Shown here: in pieces, positions 11,901 to 22,325 of the stretch
Layout of the letters: each line of letters begins with the position of its first letter
Position numbering within the stretch: the stretch's first letter is position 1
From: Undaria pinnatifida
Lineage: Eukaryota; Sar; Phaeophyceae; Laminariales; Alariaceae
Direction of reading: 5' to 3'
NCBI GenBank assembly: GCA_012845835.1
Contig: JABAKD010000016.1
Span: 25,839,527-25,903,526 of the forward strand
DNA: 64,000 nt
Translations under genes and position numbers: made by a program
Notes under the pieces: model-generated
What the model saw: the letters and a program-made list of their open reading frames with translations, nothing else
Databases searched by the model: none
Told to the model about the DNA's origin: nothing

Positions 11901-13002
11901 TCCACAAGCCAGAAATCTCCCGTCAAACGGAAACCGAGTTGCCTAGCCGTCTCATGCAATCTTCCGGGATGGGCGTGAGCATACGAGACATGCATCTCGT
12001 TTATGTCCATATGTTTGTAATGTACGCGCATTTTGGCGGGGGCAAGGGTAGCCAAGGCAATCGAGTGATCGGACTGCTGCAAATGTCTATTGCACTTTAC
12101 GGGTGGCATGCAGCTGACTGCCGACGTCAATGCTCGGGAAAACAAAACGTTCGGGCGTCACGTAGACCCCAAGTGGGTCAATAATCAAGGTCTGCTGCTT
12201 TTTCCTGCAGCGTGTTGAGCAAAAAAAAATAGCCCAAACCAGGAACGTGCGCCACGTTGTTTAGAGTGATTACTACGTCCTCCAAACCGTTAAACCAAAT
12301 AGCGTTTCCCGTTGCATGCGATGGGCAACATCTCGAGTCCACCCATAATTACCTTGTTATTTCGTAGAGAGGGCAGGACACAGTCGTACAAAACCACACC
12401 ATTAGCGGTCATAAGAATTGCGCTACCGCTACCGCTCATCCAACTTTCCCTTATCCCACCGCCAGTGGTCTTCGAGAAACTTGTGTGGCCAGCAGAAACA
12501 GACTTTCTCGATGGCACCAAAACCCATGAGTTGTTGCGGGTGCTGATGCCCACCGGATGGAGAAGGCGTATACGTCGGCATTATGATCGACGCAAAGGAT
12601 GCTGATGGACCAGCAGAGCACAGCGGTGACAAAAAGCGGTGGTGTAACGATGACAGCGTTGCCCTGGCCAACAACACCGTTGGGGGTTGGTGTGTGCTGC
12701 AACGTTATTGTCGGAGTGTACTCAGGATATCGGTGGCCGGGCTGATTGCAACGATAGCATTTTATTGGGGGCCCGAGACTGGAGCAATAAACCCCGTTGC
12801 TACCATCGAACGCCTACCCCTGGTCGGATACACCTTGGGTACCCCTTCCCCCGCGGCCACCACCACCACGGCCACCTTTCTTTCACATGGTGCTCCGGCG
12901 GCTGCCACCATTTCCCTCAGTATTATTGGTAGTTTGGTCGCCGCGATCCTGAGCGTTGCCAAATAAAGCATTCTGACAACCTCCCGCCTTTGTGGTCCGG
13001 AT

Positions 13003-13398
13003 TTCTGTGAGCTGCGACAACGACACTCCGCACGTGAAATAGATGAGGCGACACGCGGGTGGGCTATACTGGCGGAAGGGGTTATTAACGCTCCCTTATC
13101 AAAGAAGATCTTAAAATCAGAGTCAACGAGTAGCGGCTGGAAATGCATTGAATAATCGACCACTCTTCAATAATTTTTCAGCCGCCACTCGATGACCCTG
13201 ATTTAAAGAAGACTACTCTACTCGGTGACCCTGAGTTAAAGAAGACCACCCTTCAACAATTTGCAAGCCGCTGCTGGGTGACCCTGATTCAAAGATCATA
13301 CTTGATAGGGGGGCGTAAGCAACCCTTCCACCAATATGGCCCACGCGCGTGTCGCCTCATCTATTTCACGTGGGGAGTGTCGTCGTCGAAGCTCACTG
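13003..13398. repeat. Inverted repeat of about 60 bases inside the copia leader
   Basis: About 60 bases at 13003-13064 (including GAAATAGATGAGGCGACACG) recur inverted at about 13333-13394, separated by about 270 bases. The spacer holds three diverged copies of a GGTGACCCTGATTTAAAGA motif. It abuts the inner edge of the right LTR. It could be a small inverted-repeat element inserted in the leader, or a rearrangement of the leader itself. Confidence 0.55.
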
Positions 13399-13779
13399 TG
13401 TTCGTATTCGGCACTCACTGTGTGGACACATAGATAATATCACGCCGGAAGCCTCAATGGCACGTCGGCGCTGGGGGGACTCCAGGTGGAAGGAGGAGAA
13501 AATATGTCCGAGATAGATTTGGAGCAGATAGCGGAGTGCATCCTGGAAAGCACGATGTGCGATATGTTGCTGCATTGCTGCAACGTAACGCTAGCGTATG
13601 AAAATACGTGGAAGTGTGGTGAGCTAAAGCTTTATTTTTCCCCATCCGCCGGAGGATAAAAAAAAATGAAAAAATAAAAAAGCTAATTGGTAATGCGTCT
13701 ACCGATATGTGGAACTCCCTCAAACCCAGCAGTAGACAGCAGCCCGGAGCTGCGCTACGGGTAAACCAGGTAAGCAACA
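13399..13779 (-). repeat. Copia LTR, right copy (5' LTR), with nested SINE fragment
   Basis: Starts TGTTCG and ends CAACA, followed by the AGTGA duplication. It is longer than the left LTR because a SINE fragment of about 90 bases lies inside it. The uninterrupted left LTR serves as the empty-site comparison. Confidence 0.8.
13592..13679 (+). mobile_element. 5'-truncated poly(A) SINE copy inside the LTR
   Basis: Only the 3' part of the SINE described at 45425-45701 is present (from GCGTATGAAAATACGTGG to CCGGAGGATAAA and an A-rich tail). A short repeat GCTA flanks it. Truncation at the 5' end plus an A-rich tail is typical of target-primed reverse transcription. It inserted after the copia element did. 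Confidence 0.75.
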
Positions 13780-13920
13780 AGTGATACGGATTCAGACCAT
13801 CCACAATAAAACTTGACTGTTGCCTCTACGTACTACAGACCGTTACACAACCATCTCGTATCTCTTACACCTCGTACAATCACTATTAATAGCTTTCTTC
13901 TACTGCTGCATGCGACATGC

Positions 13921-14025
13921 CTGTAGTTGTAGGCGCTGCAGCTCGTTCTGCATTGTCTTGAGAGCTTCAGAAGTCTCTCCGTGCGATAGACCCTCGGTCA
14001 GCTTGTGCCTGAGAATGATGATGTC
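13921..14025 (-). CDS. Gene A exon 2: coiled coil
   Basis: Reads DIIILRHKLTEGLSHGETSE then ALKTMQNELQRLQLQ. Acceptor CATCAG ends at 14026. The best exit is a GC donor (CAG followed by GCATGT) at 13920, of the minor GC-AG class. Without it the frame runs six more codons to a stop at about 13902, which would end the protein here. Length (35 codons) and phase 0 at both ends fit exon 1 and the exon at 1061-1164. Confidence 0.6.
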
Positions 14026-14794
14026 CTGATGCGCATCGGGAACGAGGGGGAAAACACATAGCTAGTGTTCAGCTTTTCACACTGGTGCCAGGGGATTCTA
14101 TTAATAGTGCAGGCTCCAATGCCGCGATCGTGCTTCGAACGAACTTACCGTACGAGACAGCAGTATTGTCCGTACTCGTAGCACGTGTGTGGCGATTGGG
14201 AACAATATTTGACATTTGTCCGCATCGAAAACATAGCGGCTGCCGCCGTTCTCCGAGTGCGTGCTTGCTTTCGCGCTTGCTTTACGGGAGTACACGACGA
14301 ATACGAACATACCGGATGTCGGAGACGCGGACCGCGCAGCACACCAGACACGTGAGACATATGATACATCCGGTAACAGGCAGTTCGTTGCTATATTCAA
14401 CAGCAGTACCAGAATCTAATAATCTACAAGTTCATGTGAGAAGCGATGATCCATCTTTGGAGTTGTTCTCGTGTTGTTCGTGTGCAGGCTCTTAACAGAA
14501 CACACCCTGCTGCAGCTGTACCAGGTATTGGTACCACACATGCACACGTAGCCACCGCAGGGTTGCCAACAAACACGCACGCAAAGAATGGATATCGGCT
14601 TGTATCTGTCTTGTTGTGTTTGTTGGAGGGTGGAGCCTAAAATACCGATTCGGCCGCTGCTGTGTGAGGAAAAACTGCGACCTCCAGTACGATTTCCAAC
14701 GGAAAATGCAACAGCACCGCGTGATACATGAAATTCGCAATTCGCAATTTGCTGCATGCATGTAGCTCAGGTGTTCGCGTGTGGGCCTACCCAC
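14026..14794. other. Gene A intron 1
   Basis: Spacer of 769 bases between two minus-strand exons with a GTGGGT donor and a CATCAG acceptor. No repeat or further exon was recognised. Confidence 0.5.
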
Positions 14795-14959
14795 CTTGTC
14801 CTGGTCAAGCGTTTGCTGCCGAAGCTTCTCGGTTAGGTTCAGCAAACCCTGGTGTGCGTTGAAAGCATCCTTGAAAGCAACAGTTTGCTCCAAGTTGCGA
14901 CAGCGCAACTTAGAAGCAAGGTCACGCAGTAGCCCCGCGTGCCTTTCAGCTGCAGCCAT
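14795..14959 (-). CDS. Gene A exon 1: start and N-terminal helix
   Basis: Fifty-five codons from ATG at 14959 (context CAAACCATGG) to a GTGGGT donor at 14794. An in-frame stop lies about 40 bases upstream of the ATG, which supports this start. It reads MAAAERHAGLLRDLASKLRC and continues NLEQTVAFKDAFNAHQGLLN. The basic-helix pattern followed by AF(K/E)(D/E)(A/E) and LL resembles the ATG5-interacting N-terminus of ATG16. Confidence 0.65.
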
Positions 14960-15514
14960 GGTTTGCTGGGTTATCGCAATGATGGTGCGTCTTTGTTAGG
15001 CATGCTGTGCTTTGGCCTGGTCGAGCTACGAGCTGCTGCGAGCTGCGGGGTGCGAGCACATCGATTTTTGAAAGTAAAACTTTGAGGATCGGAAAAAAAA
15101 GTGAGCAATGCCTTCGAGCTATGTACGAAACCCTCTGGAGATTCGATGTGGGGATCTGAGGTAGATGTCATGTGCTCAGCTTGGAAGAGGGGCATTCTTT
15201 CTCGCCGTCTTGTGCGCACGTGCAAGAGAACATAAACGCATGCATGTAACCAGCATGCCTCCAGAATACGTAGATGGAGAACAAAGAAGGGGGCAAACAA
15301 AAAACATCCCTATCACATCACGCCTCCACCGTTCCGTGGAACACCGAGATCCGGTTCTGAAAAGCGAAAAGCTCTGCTGCTCTACAACCTACACAAGACA
15401 GGGTCAGGGAACTCCTCGCAAGCAGGACTGGACAAGGTGCGGCCATTGCGAGGCTATCAAGAGGATCTCATCCAGACAACTCCTTTCGGGATTGTTTTCC
15501 TGGGATAGCGCGAC
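14960..15514. promoter_or_regulatory. Shared upstream region of divergent genes A and B
   Basis: The start codons of gene A (14959, minus) and gene B (15515, plus) face away from each other across 555 bases that contain no other supported feature. A shared bidirectional promoter is the simple reading. No TATA box or initiator could be singled out. Confidence 0.4.
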
Positions 15515-15721
15515 ATGTTGCGCAGACTGGGACTCGTGAAAGAAGCGAACGGAGAAAATGGGCACTCCGCTGAAGCTGCTACAGGCACCGCCCCTGAGGC
15601 AACCCATGTCACTGCGCCGTCCGTAGACCCGCACTTGAACTCGAGATACTTCAAGGTCGTATATCGCGGTGCCGTCGCTGTCCGCTCTAATCCTGCCGAG
15701 CCTGCCCCGGAGGTTGGCCAA
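15515..15721 (+). CDS. Gene B exon 1: start and first half of SH3-like module 1
   Basis: Sixty-nine codons from ATG at 15515, ending CAA before a strong GTGAGT donor at 15722. The first 40 residues are polar and low-complexity (alanine, threonine, glutamate). Then RYFKVVYRGAVAVRSNP opens the first module. It ends in phase 0, matching the exon at 24001. The start is chosen because the frame and composition become protein-like there; an upstream non-coding exon is possible. Confidence 0.7.
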
Positions 15722-18330
15722 GTGAGTATACAAATAAACACAAGCACATAAGCACACAGCACGCACCAACCAGCAGCAGCAGTGGCCGAGTCTGTTTTAC
15801 GTGTACTTGGCGTATCACAAGAGCAGAGGTGGAGAGATTTTCAGGACGACTCATGGGACGAAAGTCCAAAGTTGTTGTCGCCCGGGCTCGGTAGTTCGAG
15901 GCAGCCAGTTTGAGTCCGTACGCGAGCGAGGACGACATCCTCATCTGCAACGCTTGTTGTCTCATACCAGTAGCGACCAGAAAACACGACCTGTGCGGTC
16001 TTTATCACGCGCCTAGTCAGCAATAAGAGCGTGCGGCGGCACTACTAGCATCACCGCTTTTCCCCCTACCAAAGCGGCGTAGGGTGCTTGTGCAGCCGAT
16101 GCTGTCAGTATTTACTCTAGTTTTCCCGACGGGAGATTCGCAGTGCCCTGCAGAGTTGGGTTGGTTTATCACGAGCGAATGCGATGCTCCGGCACGCGAG
16201 CTGCTCTGCGCCTGTCGCTGGTATGTCAGACAATGTCTCCCGTTAGTGTATGGGTCCTTCCTTCCATGATAGACACACAAGAGAGGCGCTTCAAGCATGT
16301 CATGCCAGTGGGACCACGTGACCAGGTACTGACCTAAACCGCGACAAGTGCGATCTTATCAGCCTTGTAAGAAGGGAGTACATCAGCGGTGCCAATATCA
16401 CCGTTCTGAGCGCGTCTTTCATTTCGTTGCACCTCGGCCACGTTCCCTGCCCCAGCAGCCCGAGGTGCTTCGTCTAGCCGATGCTCAAGTCATCTTCGTG
16501 TTTCCACATTTTTCGCCTTTGAGGCCCCAAAGGGCTACAGCAGCAGTAGTGGGGCCTATTTATACCCATATACAAGGGCTCCGCATGGGCGCCGGCGAAT
16601 GCCGGCGCCCATGCTTCGGGTAGGGCAGGGCAGCACTTCCACCACTTAAGGTGTAGCTGTCCGATTTGGCATGCATTGAACTTTAAAGTAATGCCAAGAG
16701 TTTCATACGAACATGGGATTCTGAAAGTCATGCTTTGACAAAAGAAAAAACGTAATATTATACAATAAAGAAGGCAAGGATAGGCGAAACAAACTATTAA
16801 ATGCGCCGTCAAGTAAAAGTTGGCGTCTATCAAACAAAAATACCGAAAAGAGTATTATTGAGAACCTGCGTCGCCTCTAGGCGAAACAAAAGAGGCCTTG
16901 GCATTAACATAGAGACTGCACTGCTGTCCCCGTGGCAATGGAGGTTCGAAGTCGACAGGATGCAAAGTCGGTTTGCATCAAACGTCGACATGAGGACATG
17001 TCAGCCGGCGAGGTTTTGGAAGAAGATTGCTTTGTTTGTTACATGAAGGCTGTCGCATTGATTGGTCTGCGTGGTCGCGGGCGAGAAGGAAAACGTAAAA
17101 GAGGAGGGCGATCTCTCGTTGAGGCGGCGTTGTCTAAGATTGGTGCGGGGGTGGCTTTGCTCGTACGGGAGGTTGGCGTAGCGCTTCTTCTCTGTTTTTT
17201 CTCGGGAAGGCGGGATATGTGTGTCTGTTGTCTTTTCTTCATAGGGGCTTTCACGTTGTTGAAATTGGACGCGTCCCCTCAATGCATAATAACCGGAGTG
17301 TCTCTACCATGACGACTGCTGATGGTGCCGTGCGTATTTCCTTGAGACTGACATATTATTTACTGGTAGTACTAATAATATACCTTCGCAACATTTTTTT
17401 TCTTCATCCCATTTATTATCCCCGCACCACTCTCGCGCTCCTCCCAGTAGTAACTCAGATCCGGGGTCAATAGCGGGCCCTCCTCCTCCCTCCCCACTTC
17501 GGCACGTGCTTTCATTTTTATCGCCAGGAGAATCCAACATTTTCTTCCCTCGTCGACTCGCGTCGAACCAACCCACGCTGCTAGGCGCTCTCAGCAGTTG
17601 ATTGATGCCTGTTTTTTTTTTTTGCATTTTTGCAAATAAAGTCAAATCTCATCGTGGTGGGTGTCGAACTCAAGGACAACCAAACGTTAGTAGTATTCGA
17701 GGGTAAAACCACTATTATTTATAGACCACCGGGGCGGCCGGCTGACAAATGATTGAAAAAAAACAGGATTTTTGCATAGAGATTACATTCCCTCCCCCAT
17801 ATTGTATGATATTACGATGGTTGACGCGATTTGTATAGAATAAAGCGCCAAATACCTAAATATCAGCGCACGCGGAGTTTTAGATATCATGAATAACGAA
17901 CGACCGCGATGGCAGAGCACGGCAAAGCATAGCGCGTCGCTCTGCTGAGCTAGCGGTGCGCTGCTGAGCTGAGCCGCAGGGCATCGCAGGGCACTGCACG
18001 GCGCTTCGTTGCTGTAAGCTATAGCGCTGCGATGGGGTGCTGGGCGGTGTTGAGCTGATCAGCCAAGCCCAGATCTCAGCCGCTGAAGCTTCGTCAAGTA
18101 CAAAACAAATGGTGCAAGTCAAAGAAAAGCTAAAGCTGGACCGTTCCGCAACTAATGCACAGCTGTCAGGCGGCAATTAGCGGCAGTAGGAAGTTCAACT
18201 TACTAGACAAAAAGGAAGAAAAAATCGCGAAAAAGTTCAAAATCGTGTTGGCAGAAAGACCAAGTTTGCAGGAAGCAGTTGAAAGGTCAAGAAACAGGCA
18301 ATATTTCAGTTATTGTTGTTGTTGTCGTTC
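15722..18330. other. Gene B intron 1, left part
   Basis: No exon with matching phase was recognised. It contains a perfect hairpin at 16583-16614 and, at about 17900-18060, a stretch of imperfect GCTGAGC/GCAGGGCA-type short repeats. A frame at 16932-17312 begins with a plausible helical stretch (AGEVLEEDCFVC) but lacks splice support. Confidence 0.4.
16583..16614. repeat. Perfect 14-bp stem with 4-base loop
   Basis: GCATGGGCGCCGGC, loop GAAT, then its exact complement. All 14 pairs match and most are G-C, so it would fold very stably in RNA or single-stranded DNA. It could be a relic of a transposon end (Helitrons carry a 3' hairpin), but no CTRR end follows closely. Confidence 0.7.
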
Positions 18331-18425
18331 TCACATTAACTTGCATAATCAAGTCCGTGGTCACAGGACAGGCTCCAGTCACTCTGGAGCTGAGGAATAC
18401 CCTAGGGGAAAAACACAAACCAAAG
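18331..18425 (+). repeat. Dispersed 70-90-base repeat (family Y), copy 1
   Basis: Begins near ACATTAACTTGCATAATCAA and contains TCACTCTGGAGCTGAGGAAT. It matches 44687-44756 and 61371-61465 almost base for base, and the match with the 61-kb copy runs on through AAACCAAAGGT. A GTT/TGC-rich run precedes every copy. Confidence 0.7.
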
Positions 18426-19086
18426 GTGGTACACGCATAAATCACAGCTGACGCAATTCATGCCTTCACCAGAAACATATAAAAGTGAAATCGGGAGTCA
18501 GTCTACGATGTGCCAGGTCCATACCGGTGCATACGTCTCATTACTCGCGCCTGGGAAAACCGACTATTATACCGCTTGCCAACCAAGAAAGACTACCACG
18601 TATATATTACACGTGGTATCTATCACTACGCATGCGTACAACAGACGCAAGTCAATTGGAAAAAAGAAACAAACAAAGAAGAGAAAGGAAAGGAAATATA
18701 TGGGTGCATGGAGCCAAGAAAAAGAAAAGGTAAATAAATTTTGGGGGGTCTACTGGCGAGTCTTGCCGCCAGCACGATGCCACGTTTTTCGACGATCTAC
18801 AGCAGTACTACGAACGACTTCCGATACACCCACCGAAGCACGGACCACCGGACAATTACGCGACCGACAGCTGGCCGTGGTTGTCACGTGTCTCTGTGTT
18901 GGGGGCCCCTGTGCGCTGCCTCTTGTTGGCTCTTGTTTGGGTAAAACATGCGGTGTGCTCGATGGTCTCACGGCACCAGAATCAGAACGTCCGCTCGTAC
19001 GACGTATCATTCTTACAGGAAATAAATGTAATACGACCTGGTATTTTTTTCTCCATCAATATGAACATAAAACGGTTGTTATATAT
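18426..19086. other. No gene seen
   Basis: A 212-codon plus-strand frame covers 18460-19098. Its composition is lysine/threonine-rich, it overlaps other long frames, and it has no homology I recognise or splice support. It is probably chance. Confidence 0.3.
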
Positions 19087-19772
19087 TGGACAGAGTGATG
19101 CGTGTACGACTAAACTTGCCAACGGCACTCGTACTGCACTTTGAGCTATCTGCTGTGGTTCTGGTTGCTACTAGTTGCTGCTGTATGTGCTAGAAGTTTC
19201 GCCCTTCGGCTACTGCTGCTGCACCTGCTGTTGTGTGTTTGCCAATGTTGTCAGTTGGCGTTCATGCTCGTCGTACATACTGCTGTTCTCACCCAGTACG
19301 TACGGGTTTCCTCGTACCTCGACGGCACGACGACGAGCTCAAAACAGAAGGGAGGTGACATGAAATGGCATGGACAATGGCCACATAGAGGCGAGCACAG
19401 TGGGATAGTTCGCTGCGAATCAACCGCACTCGTTCATGCCTACAGCAGAGGCTGCCTGGAGTGTCAGCGGCCGTGCTAAAGCCAAGGCCAAAGGCCGAAG
19501 AGACGGCTCTTCTACCTGCTTGAGATGCTGTTATATATAGACTACCTGGTATTGGACAGAGTGATGCGTGTACGACTAAACTTGCCAATTGCACTCGTAC
19601 TGCACTTTGAGCTATCTGCTGCTGTGGCTCTGGTTGCTACTAGTTGCTGCTGTATGTGCTAGAAGTTTCGCCCTTCGGCTACTGCTGCTGCATGCACCTG
19701 ATGCTGTGTGTTTGCCAATGCCGTCAGTTGGCGTTCATGCTCGTCGTACATACTGCTGTTCTCACCCGGTAC
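19087..19772 (+). repeat. Direct duplication, unit about 220 bases, period 465
   Basis: About 220 bases starting GGACAGAGTGATGCGTGTAC at 19088 recur at 19553. They run through GCTAGAAGTTTCGCCCTTCG to CTGCTGTTCTCACCC with only a few substitutions and short CTG indels. High identity implies a fairly recent duplication. The 245 bases between the copies are single-copy here. Confidence 0.8.
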
Positions 19773-20120
19773 GCAAAATTCCAAACATTATCTCGTACCG
19801 TTTGGAAATGATGCCAATTTTGTAAATCATTCAGGCGTTGCAGCCATTAAGATTCAACAATTTTTCAAAAATTCCTCCTCGACACTCGCTCGTCTCGCTC
19901 GGCGCCCGTCCGCGTTCACGTCGATGTGCGAAACGGACACGGCAGGGCGAGGGGCGTTGGAGCCGCCCCCCGAAGGCGGCGCTCGAACCAAGCCATATTC
20001 GACCGAGAATTCCAGTTCCGCGAATCGCATACTTAGGCCGAGACAAAAAACTCCGGACCAAAGTCCATGACACCAAGGAATGGCTCTATATTCAAGGAAT
20101 GATTTTATATATGTTCAAGG
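19773..20120. other. Spacer
   Basis: Contains a GC-rich stretch (about 19880-20000) with no supported coding sequence. No feature recognised. Confidence 0.35.
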
Positions 20121-21140
20121 GTTAAGGCGACATGAATAAGGCGACCACTCGAGATAATAAGGCGGTCAAAATCGGCTGGCACAGCTGGAACTCATTAAGG
20201 CGGCTACCGCCTTAATTGTATTTTATTTTATTTTTTATTTTTCATCGCACTGTTTTTACTTTCCAGCTCCTGGACCAGCCGTGGTCGCAGGTGTCGTCCC
20301 TTCTCTGCCCCCCCGGTTATTGCCTTCAATTTTTATCGCGCATAGGGTTCAGCACTCCCACTGCTCGTCGATTTTTCGTCCAATGTTGCTAACTGACGCT
20401 CTCGCGCTTTCCGCAAGTCCATTTGAGCACAAGAAAAAATTCCATCGAATTTATACGAGTATGTACTCGGCGGGGCTCGAACTGACGAAACTGACATATA
20501 CCAGGCTCGAGGATAACCTGATACGCGACAGGGGCGGCCGGCGTATTACATAGCCCTTTGGCTCAATATGAGGTGTTACGCTCTTTGTCCACCACGGCCC
20601 ATTCCTGCCCCCACATTAGTACAAAAACCTCGCTCTGCTGCTGCTCCCTCTGAGAGAAATATCACACCCCTGCTGCCTCTGCTGCGAGAAAGAACACACG
20701 CACGCGTGCAGTACAACGAGTACAGTAATGGATATAGGCACGATACCCTGTGCGGCGGATGAAGTGTGCTTGATCCAAGACCGCACTCCACAGCGCCCTG
20801 ACGTCCACGAATGTCAAGGAAAATGCGGTGGCCGACTTCACAGGTTTTATGGCGAAGCCGACCCGAATTGCGACAACCCAATGCAGCGCTGAAATGATGT
20901 ATTGCTGTCTTCTCCGAGTACGAGTCTCCCCGTCTGTGCAGCACTCTGTATCATATGCCGGGTCAGTAGCACGCTGTACTGTACACTAAAACGTAGTATT
21001 CCCTGAATTGGGCGGTACTCGCCTTATTTAGGGGATCTCAACGCATCAATAGGGCGGTAACAGCCTTATTAGCGTACAAGGCGACCACTCGAAATATGGC
21101 GGTCAAAATGTCTTGGCACGGGGCCGCCTTATATAGGCCC
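20121..21140. mobile_element. Putative non-autonomous element with AAGGCG subterminal repeats
   Basis: AAGGCGACCACTCGA with a following GGCGGTCAAAAT...GGCAC is found at 20138-20182 and again, same strand, at 21078-21119. More AAGGCGG/CCGCCTTA words crowd both ends only. A perfect 10-bp stem (ATTAAGGCGG, loop CTA) lies at 20194-20216. The outer ends TTAAGGCG and CGCCTTATA are loosely inverted. No transposase is encoded. Boundaries and class are uncertain. Confidence 0.45.
20259..20485 (+). repeat. Dispersed repeat (family Z), copy 1
   Basis: About 225 bases matching the reverse complement of about 46470-46690. Shared anchors include CGCGCATAGGGTTCAGCA and CTCGCGCTTTCCGCA. The match begins just after a TTTCCAG or CCCCCAG tract and ends at a TATACGAGTAT motif. 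It lies inside the putative element at 20121-21140. Confidence 0.7.
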
Positions 21141-21835
21141 ACTACTGTACTCGCACAGCACTACCACGTACTGTAGTTTACAGCAGTATCAAACAAACCC
21201 AGGTCAAACACACCCAGGTACCAGTATGATACTACCACCGTAGGTACCGGCGTGTGCCGTGCTTGAGCCTTTGTGGGAGGTTGGAACGGTAGTGCGATCC
21301 GCGTCGACCTTCTGTAGGCTGTGCATACGTGCATACCTGGTACGGCAGCATGTGCATACCTGGTACCAGGTACAGCAATGTTAGCATTTCGTATTGTGAA
21401 CATACCGGTGTTCACTGCTATCATGTAACAGATGGGGGAGGGCGTAGGGATCCGCTTTGGCCACGCTGCCTAAACTGCTATCGCATACTGCCGTCGTATC
21501 CTGGCGCATGCTGCTCATCCTGGTTGTGTTCGATGTCGTCCACCTACCCGTGAAAACCTGAATACGCTGGTACCTCGTTCCATGTTCGCGGTGCGTCGCA
21601 CCACAAACCAGCGTTCTGTAAATTGAGCCATTAATCCAATTGCAGTAATCTGATTAATTACTGGGGTCATATTCATGTGTTACTTGAGGAGCTAAAACTC
21701 GGGCGCACTGCTGCTGATCTTTTGAGAGCATTTGGAGAGGCTACTCGGCATTTTGGCATAATTTGCAAACCGGCATAATTTGTAGCTAGTCAGTAAGGAT
21801 CGAACATGACGAGCTGACAGGGAGATTCTCGGATA
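21141..21835. other. Gene B intron 1, spacer
   Basis: Contains palindromic TACCTGGTAC words near 21336 and 21358 but no gene, exon or element end. Confidence 0.4.
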
Positions 21836-22325
21836 TGATATGTATGATTTTTTTTTTTTCCCCAAAACCGTCAGATTTATCCCCTTGAAGGAGTTAGAGC
21901 TTCCACGCACAAATTGCCCGCCCGTCCGCCCCCCCCCCCCCCCCCCCCGCGCCCCCCTCCAACTCCGCTCGCTTTCGATCAAAACCAGGCCCCCACGTCC
22001 TTCAAAACTCCGCCCCCCCCTCACCGGTTATTCGACTCACAGGATCCACTTGATAAACGGATACATTTCCCTCCACAGCTGTCAGATTTTGTCCCCCTCA
22101 AAAACGGGTTTTATGGTTTCCGCGCACAGACTGCCTAACATCACCCTGCTGACCCTGGTGCAAGCTACACCGCAGTTCCAAGGGGAGTCGCCGACCCATA
22201 TCCTTAATGAGGACACACAACCCGTAATACGCGCGATCGGAGTATCACACACAGCTTGCAAAGATGAGTTTCGACAAAATCTTCGACGTCACAGCTGGAG
22301 TGTATTTTCATTTTTTATAATATAT
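21836..22325 (+). mobile_element. C-tract element (family X), copy 2
   Basis: One CAGATTTATCCCCTTGAAGG module, one C tract, one CAGGATCCACTTGATAAAC module, then the conserved right block from ACAGCTGTCAGATTTTGTCC (about 22075) to TCACAGCTGGAGTGTATTT. About 490 bases, the compact form of the family. Confidence 0.7.

Larger units (their letters stand above)
8698..13779 (-). mobile_element. Ty1/copia LTR retrotransposon, old and broken
   Basis: Flanked by a 5-bp target duplication AGTGA (8693-8697 and 13780-13784). The LTRs start TG and the right-hand one ends CA, and they still match at roughly four bases in five, so the copy is old. Minus-strand order from the right: gag-like region about 12400-13170; integrase region about 11300-12150; reverse transcriptase about 10030-10560 with the copia-type stretches FETFAPTP and LKQAS; RNase H about 9370-9680. 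The gag-integrase-RT-RNase H order is that of Ty1/copia. It is a fossil with roughly ten or more breaks. It sits in the large gene A intron, in the same orientation as the gene. Confidence 0.85.
153..14959 (-). other. Gene A locus: ATG16-like coiled-coil protein, 5' part
   Basis: Four minus-strand exons join in phase: 14959-14795 (phase 0), 14025-13921 (0), 1164-1061 (ends with two bases of a codon) and 256-153 (begins with the third base). Together they give about 138 residues, mostly heptad-type coiled coil. The first exon (LRDLASKLRCRNLEQ, then AFKDAFNAHQGLL) resembles the N-terminal ATG5-binding helix of ATG16 proteins. The later exons resemble the ATG16 dimerising coiled coil (LQAEH...LEDSNNLLESAL). 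ATG16 proteins join ATG12-ATG5 in the complex that lipidates ATG8 on autophagic membranes; many also have a C-terminal WD40 propeller, which would lie beyond position 1. The splice chain is well supported by phase. The family name is an inference from short helical similarity, and another coiled-coil protein remains possible. Confidence 0.5.

Noticed and set aside
18460-19098. A 212-codon plus-strand frame in gene B intron 1
   Set aside because: Lysine/threonine-rich, no recognised domain, no splice context, and other long frames overlap it.
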